Source: Cyanobacteria bacterium UBA7694 | GTDB taxonomy: Bacteria > Cyanobacteriota > Sericytochromatia > UBA7694 | Assembly (NCBI GenBank): GCA_002482705.1 | Contig: DLGM01000303.1 | Span: forward strand, 3,143-8,910 | DNA length: 5,768 bases | Direction of reading: 5' to 3' | Shown here: in pieces, positions 5,358 through 5,768 of the stretch | How the letters are laid out: each line of letters begins with the position of its first letter | Position numbering within the stretch: position 1 is the stretch's first letter | Made by a program: the position numbers and the translations under genes | The notes under the pieces: generated by a model | The model's input: only the letters and a program-made list of their open reading frames with translations | The model's database searches: none | Told to the model about the DNA's origin: nothing

Positions 5358-5373
5358 TAAATAAATTAATGAA
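5358..5373. repeat. Right copy of the imperfect 16-bp direct repeat bracketing the R-M cassette
   Basis: TAAATAAATTAATGAA matches 14 of 16 bases of 2621-2636. It overlaps the left arm of the AT inverted repeat, which lowers confidence that it is a true attachment or target-site duplication. Confidence 0.35.
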
Positions 5374-5380
5374 TTTATTT
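5359..5380. repeat. Perfect 9-bp AT-only inverted repeat
   Basis: AAATAAATT (5359-5367) and AATTTATTT (5372-5380) are perfect reverse complements around the 4-base loop AATG. A run of six T precedes it. Such AT cruciforms occur at cassette boundaries and terminators. It lies downstream of the hydroxylase stop, but a stem of only A and T is a weak terminator. Confidence 0.55.
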
Positions 5381-5395
5381 TTGACAAAAGTCAAA
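5380..5395. repeat. 6-bp inverted repeat TTTGAC-AAAA-GTCAAA
   Basis: TTTGAC (5380-5385) and GTCAAA (5390-5395) are perfect reverse complements around AAAA, immediately next to the larger AT inverted repeat. The arms contain TTGAC, so each strand also presents a -35-like hexamer (TTGACA on plus, TTGACT on minus), but no well-spaced -10 was found on either strand. It could be a protein-binding site or part of a weak transcription stop behind the hydroxylase gene. Confidence 0.45.
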
Positions 5396-5443
5396 TGCAA
5401 TACAAATTCATACAAAACAAGCGTCATGTGGCCCGCACAAGCA

Positions 5444-5768
5444 TTACCTAGTATGCAGATACTCAAGCAGCCCCGCCGGGAAATATGCAGACTGATCGCT
5501 GAAGGTGCCAAAAGCCCGATCCCACAGGGTCGTGCTAAAACCGAAGTTATGCTGGCTTTCTGCTGCGTCCAGGCTATGGTGCAGCCGGTGCAGCCGGGGT
5601 GTGATCAACCACGGGCTCAGGCACTGCTCCCAGCTTTCCGACCAGCGTAAATCGGCATGGTGAAACAATGAAGCCGTACTCAACAGCATCTCAAACCCCA
5701 AAAGGTGTGCTGGAGGTACGCCCACAATGGCAGCCACCCACCCTTTATAGAGTCGCGACACAAACAGC
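5444..5768 (-). CDS. C-terminal part of a fatty acid hydroxylase/sterol desaturase family membrane protein, 5' truncated by window edge
   Basis: The reading frame is open from the window edge to TAA at 5446-5444 and gives 107 residues. It contains the C-terminal hallmarks of the fatty acid hydroxylase superfamily, integral-membrane di-iron enzymes that hydroxylate or desaturate lipids: FHHADLRW, then ITPRLHRLHHS with the HxxHH iron-binding motif, then NFGFSTTLWDRAFGTF. The hydrophobic segment before FHH (about GWVAAIVGVPPAHLLGFEML) is probably the end of a membrane-spanning region. The earlier histidine motifs should lie beyond base 5768. A GTG at 5761-5759 is in frame but cannot be the true start, because the family needs upstream membrane helices and more His motifs. 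Substrate is unknown. It is on the same strand as the controller-endonuclease pair, 249 bp upstream of it, so read-through is possible. Confidence 0.85.
   Translation of the reverse strand, partial: LFVSRLYKGWVAAIVGVPPAHLLGFEMLLSTASLFHHADLRWSESWEQCLSPWLITPRLHRLHHSLDAAESQHNFGFSTTLWDRAFGTFSDQSAYFPAGLLEYLHTR

Larger units (their letters stand above)
5195..5443. other. Intergenic region upstream of the controller gene
   Basis: This 249-bp gap holds the controller promoter region (5195-5270) and an extremely AT-rich tract (5329-5415). TAAATC (5246-5251) and GATTTA (5265-5270) form a 6-bp inverted repeat with a 13-base gap, a possible operator. I see no gene and no strong sigma70 promoter, only a TATGCT -10-like hexamer on the minus strand at 5247-5242 without a matching -35. 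Confidence 0.6.

Noticed and set aside
5369..5650. Plus-strand 93-codon frame starting at 5369
   Set aside because: It is mostly antisense to the hydroxylase coding region, which carries clear HxxHH motifs on the minus strand.
1..5768. CRISPR array, rRNA, tRNA or transposase
   Set aside because: No regular spaced repeats, no recognisable structural RNA and no transposase or integrase motifs were seen on either strand.

Overview
The window is bacterial, with dense genes, Shine-Dalgarno-type signals and a lipobox-type lipoprotein. A lipoprotein with Ser at +2, a periplasmic-type exported protein and a membrane fatty acid hydroxylase fit a Gram-negative cell. I cannot name the organism from sequence alone. 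The outer parts are moderately GC-rich. The central and right part (about 2600-5440) is visibly more AT-rich and carries a complete restriction-modification (R-M) cassette, which looks like an acquired insert.

Left part (1-2524). A short plus-strand C-terminus at 1-77 looks like the end of a formylglycine-generating-enzyme/SUMF1-type protein. It runs tail to tail into a minus-strand cluster. In transcription order the cluster is a predicted lipoprotein beta-propeller (2524-1583), a calcineurin-type metallophosphoesterase (1557-766), and a secreted Fe/Mn superoxide dismutase-like protein (769-74). The last two overlap as ATGA, so they are probably translationally coupled. The SOD-like protein has lost metal-ligand histidines and is probably not a working dismutase.

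Middle part (2525-5194). A 539-bp gene-free stretch precedes a DNA (cytosine-C5) methyltransferase on the plus strand (3064-4302). Convergent with it, overlapping by 4 bp at the stops, is a minus-strand pair: a small Xre-type HTH protein (5194-4964), placed like a restriction controller (C) protein, followed with a TAATG stop/start overlap by a 221-residue PD-(D/E)XK protein that is the probable restriction endonuclease (4964-4299). This would be a self-contained type II R-M system in which C and R are made from one transcript and M from its own promoter. The 7-mer GACTTAT, which resembles a known C-box half-site, occurs three times in the window by eye: twice upstream of M and once upstream of C. 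This suggests the C protein may control both promoters.

Right part (5195-5768). A very AT-rich gap with two inverted repeats separates the cassette from the C-terminal part of a minus-strand fatty acid hydroxylase/sterol desaturase family protein that runs off the window edge. An imperfect 16-bp direct repeat (2621-2636 and 5358-5373) brackets the cassette and may mark its boundaries.
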